From positions 127,200-191,199 of the forward strand of contig JAEWWT010000015.1 of NCBI GenBank assembly GCA_023396225.1: 64,000 nucleotides of DNA, written 5' to 3'. The first letter of the stretch is position 1. Every line of letters begins with the position of its first letter. Below are positions 62,594 through 64,000 of the stretch, piece after piece. The notes beneath the pieces were generated by a model. That model did no database searches. It worked only from the letters and a program-made list of their open reading frames with translations, and was not told where the DNA came from. The stretch is from Bacillota bacterium (GTDB taxonomy: Bacteria; Bacillota; Clostridia; Oscillospirales; Ruminococcaceae). The translations under genes were made by a program, and so were the position numbers.

Positions 62594-62658
62594 CGATGGT
62601 GACGGTCGTGACGATGTTATTGTGAGTGGGTGCGGTGAAAAAATCATCGTCACCATCG
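62590..62658. other. GTGACGATG repeats and inverted repeat downstream of the RepA-like gene
   Basis: GTGACGATG occurs at 62590-62598 and 62608-62616, and its inverse complement at 62645-62653. CGATGGTGACG (62594-62604) and CGTCACCATCG (62648-62658) form a perfect 11-bp stem around 43 bases. Such clustered repeats next to a replication ATPase and a relaxase could be an oriT or replication origin; this is unproven. Confidence 0.5.
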
Positions 62659-62698
62659 ACACAACCGACACGCTTTTAAATTGCATCAGCAATTTCTG

Positions 62699-62854
62699 TT
62701 GCAGTATTGCCGTATTTTAGGGAGTGCAGAGGGAACGGCTGCCGCAATGATACTTTTGATAGAAATGAAACGCAGTGAAGTGGATGTCGAAAGTATCTTT
62801 GCGTTACTCTTGGCAAGAGTAACAGAACCTAGTTACCTCAACCATGTAAAATAA
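62699..62854 (+). CDS. Possible 51-residue ORF of unknown function
   Basis: An open frame from TTG 62699 to TAA 62854 encodes ILGSAEGTAAAMILLIEMKR and a C-terminal ARVTEPSYLNHVK. It looks like coding sequence in composition but has no clear ribosome site at the start. It may be a small mobilisation-module gene or a remnant. I recognise no family. The rest of 62594-62885 holds the repeats described above and an AAATTGC/GCAATTT hairpin. Confidence 0.3.
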   Translation: MQYCRILGSAEGTAAAMILLIEMKRSEVDVESIFALLLARVTEPSYLNHVK

Positions 62855-62885
62855 TACTTTTCAACTATAAAAAGGAGGTTTAGCT

Positions 62886-62950
62886 ATAGAGAAACGAACT
62901 ATTAGTGGTGTTATTGGCAAGGGAGATATTTACCACAATAACCGCAAAAT
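62886..62950 (+). pseudogene. 5' fragment of a relaxase (Mob/Pre-like) cut by the IS insertion
   Basis: After AAAGGAGG (62870-62877) a frame begins at 62886 with EKRTISGVIGKGDIYHNNRK, close to the usual N-terminus of mobilisation relaxases (RTISGMIGKGS-NHN-R). It stops where the IS end TGGACCTATG begins. The first codon reads ATA rather than ATG. The rest of the gene presumably lies beyond the IS, outside the window. Confidence 0.6.
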
Positions 62951-62991
62951 TGGACCTATGTCAATAAAGTAGACACAAAAAAAGCGAGAAA

Positions 62992-63804
62992 TTATGCAGT
63001 CAGAGCAGCCTCATGAACAGCATCAGGAGTTTTAAAATTAAGACTACCATGAACACGAGTCCTGTTATACCAGGATTCAATGTATTCAAATATAGCTGAA
63101 TAGGCTTCTTTGAAGTCATAATAACGATTAAGATTTACTTCTTCTTTTTTAAGAACTGAATGAAAAGACTCAATACATGCGTTGTCATAAGGACAGCCTT
63201 TTCGGCTGAATGAATGCTTTATGCCCTTTGATTTCAGATATTCTTCAAACTGTACACTTGTATACTGTGATCCCAGATCACTATGAAGAATAATTCCTTC
63301 AGTTTCTTTTACATTAAGACATGCGTTCTGTACTGCTTTTAATGCAAGCTCAGTTGTCATCTGTTTTGAAAACGCCCAACCAATGATTTTCTTGCTGTAA
63401 AAATCCATTACAGATGCAAGGTATGTCCATCCATCCTTTACTGAATGGATATATGTAATATCTGTACACCACTTCTGATTTACTGTTGTAGCAGTGAAAT
63501 CCTGATTCAGTATATTTTTTCTTTCTTCTGTTACAGCTGATTTTGAATAGTAACGGTATTTTCTGACTACAAAAGAACGCAGCCCCATAATTGCCATCTT
63601 ACGCTGTACACGTTTGATACTTACTCTGATACCCTTTGCAAGTAAAATGCTATGTATTTTAGGTGCGCCATAACGTTTATTACTTTCAAGGAATATTTTC
63701 TTGATTTCTTCCTTAAAAACCTGATCTTCAGTTTCCCTGACAGATAGTACATGATTTACCTGCTTATAGTAAGTACTTCTGTTTACCTTGAGAACCTTGC
63801 ACAT
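62992..63804 (-). CDS. IS3-family transposase OrfB (DDE integrase)
   Basis: 270 residues from its first ATG. It has an N-terminal helical HTH_21 part (KRYGAPKIHSILLAKGIRVSIKRVQRKM) and an rve catalytic core with Asp in WCTDITYI, Asp in LHSDLGSQYTS and Glu in NACIESFHS (the DDE triad). The open frame continues upstream to the slippage site, giving the OrfAB fusion reading KIEYPIKIMCKVLKVNRS at the junction. It appears intact. Confidence 0.95.
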   Translation of the reverse strand: MCKVLKVNRSTYYKQVNHVLSVRETEDQVFKEEIKKIFLESNKRYGAPKIHSILLAKGIRVSIKRVQRKMAIMGLRSFVVRKYRYYSKSAVTEERKNILNQDFTATTVNQKWCTDITYIHSVKDGWTYLASVMDFYSKKIIGWAFSKQMTTELALKAVQNACLNVKETEGIILHSDLGSQYTSVQFEEYLKSKGIKHSFSRKGCPYDNACIESFHSVLKKEEVNLNRYYDFKEAYSAIFEYIESWYNRTRVHGSLNFKTPDAVHEAALTA

Positions 63805-63857
63805 TATTTTTATTGGATATTCTATCTTGAATTTCTGAATAAAGTAAACTTTTTCTT

Positions 63858-64000
63858 TCAGGGTTTTCGTGCAAATATGGCTGTCGCTTTTTTTAATATT
63901 TCATTCTCCAGTTCAAGTTCAGAAATCCTTTTCTGTAAAGCCTCATACTCTTTCACACTTATTCCGTCACTGCCATCCATTTTGAGTGGCGAGTAAAGCT
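63858..64000 (-). CDS. IS3-family transposase OrfA, 3' part
   Basis: Only the last 47 codons are in the window. They encode a leucine-zipper-like helix (ALQKRISELELENEILKKA) typical of OrfA, then a short end ARKP. The gene runs beyond position 64000. Confidence 0.85.
   Translation of the reverse strand, partial: LYSPLKMDGSDGISVKEYEALQKRISELELENEILKKATAIFARKP
63888..63894 (-). other. Programmed -1 frameshift site of the IS
   Basis: Seven A residues on the minus strand, positioned A_AAA_AAA in the OrfA frame. A -1 slip leads into an open frame that joins OrfB. This is the standard IS3-family way to make the OrfAB transposase. Confidence 0.8.

Larger units (their letters stand above)
59067..64000. 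mobile_element. Integrative/mobilisable element downstream of guaA (right end not in window)
   Basis: From the guaA terminator onward the genes are repressor, excisionase, integrase, MobC-like, RecA-fold ATPase and a relaxase start, followed by an IS3 insertion. This is a compact mobilisable-element module. The left boundary is placed at the end of the guaA stem; the exact attachment site is unknown. Confidence 0.75.
62951..64000 (-). mobile_element. IS3-family insertion sequence (truncated by the window)
   Basis: The left end, TGGACCTATGTCAATAAAGT continuing to AGACAC (62951-62976), resembles IS3-type termini. It encloses OrfB and the end of OrfA on the minus strand, with an A7 slippage site between. 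The right end lies outside the window, so target duplication cannot be checked. Confidence 0.85.

Noticed and set aside
1..64000. CRISPR array, toxin-antitoxin or restriction-modification system
   Set aside because: I saw no regularly spaced direct repeats, no cas genes and no recognisable toxin, methylase or nuclease genes in the window.

Overview
The window is AT-rich, densely packed DNA from a low-GC, spore-forming Firmicute. A conserved spoVM gene, a RemA homologue, a MecA adaptor, a DnaD/DnaI pair, a class III fructose-1,6-bisphosphatase and strong AGGAGG-type ribosome binding sites all point that way. A clostridial gut lineage such as the Ruminococcaceae/Oscillospirales is my inference, based on the split purH and overall gene style. 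No 16S gene is present to settle it.

Layout. 1-12.9 kb is one long plus-strand housekeeping cluster: remA-gmk-rpoZ-priA-def-fmt-yugP-rsmB-rlmN-prpC-prkC-rsgA-thiN-spoVM. It covers nucleotide metabolism, replication restart, translation, a PP2C/PASTA-kinase signalling pair and ribosome assembly. Next come a Xer-type recombinase (minus strand, apparently with an AUU start), a pair of M16 peptidases, lgt, folD, a class B PBP, rpe, and mecA (minus). 21.5-23.8 kb holds an unusual three-gene Rnf-like membrane module (D-E-A order, no B, C or G). 23.8-30.4 kb holds a glycosidase-like surface protein, glucokinase, ilvD with a leader peptide, tRNA-Leu, an AI-2E-family permease and small envelope proteins. 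30.4-35.1 kb is the str operon (rpsL, rpsG, fusA, tuf), followed by a 56-residue ferredoxin on the minus strand.

35.5-43.9 kb is the purine operon purE-C-F-M-N-(purO-type IMP cyclohydrolase)-(stand-alone AICAR transformylase)-yjbR-D. It is preceded by a promoter, a 38-codon leader ORF and an intrinsic terminator that must be passed to reach purE. 43.9-59 kb mixes sugar kinase, HD-GYP and HD proteins, a two-domain PPK2, fbp, a Zn/Cd efflux operon with a clear ArsR operator, the dnaD-dnaI replication pair, metA and guaA.

59.1-64 kb is an integrated mobile element directly downstream of guaA. It has a repressor, a divergent operator/promoter region, a small excisionase, a tyrosine integrase, a MobC-like protein and a RecA-fold ATPase. 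The first codons of a relaxase are then cut off by an IS3-family insertion that runs off the end of the window.

The most unusual content, in my reading, is: the Rnf-like D-E-A module, in which three of the four cysteines expected to bind the central [2Fe-2S] cluster are replaced and the FMN attachment motif is not visible; the attenuator-like leader of purE; a repeated structured leader before remA and ilvD; a perfect 11-bp hairpin inside rsgA; the AUU-started recombinase; and operator palindromes sitting inside both divergent promoters of the mobile element.
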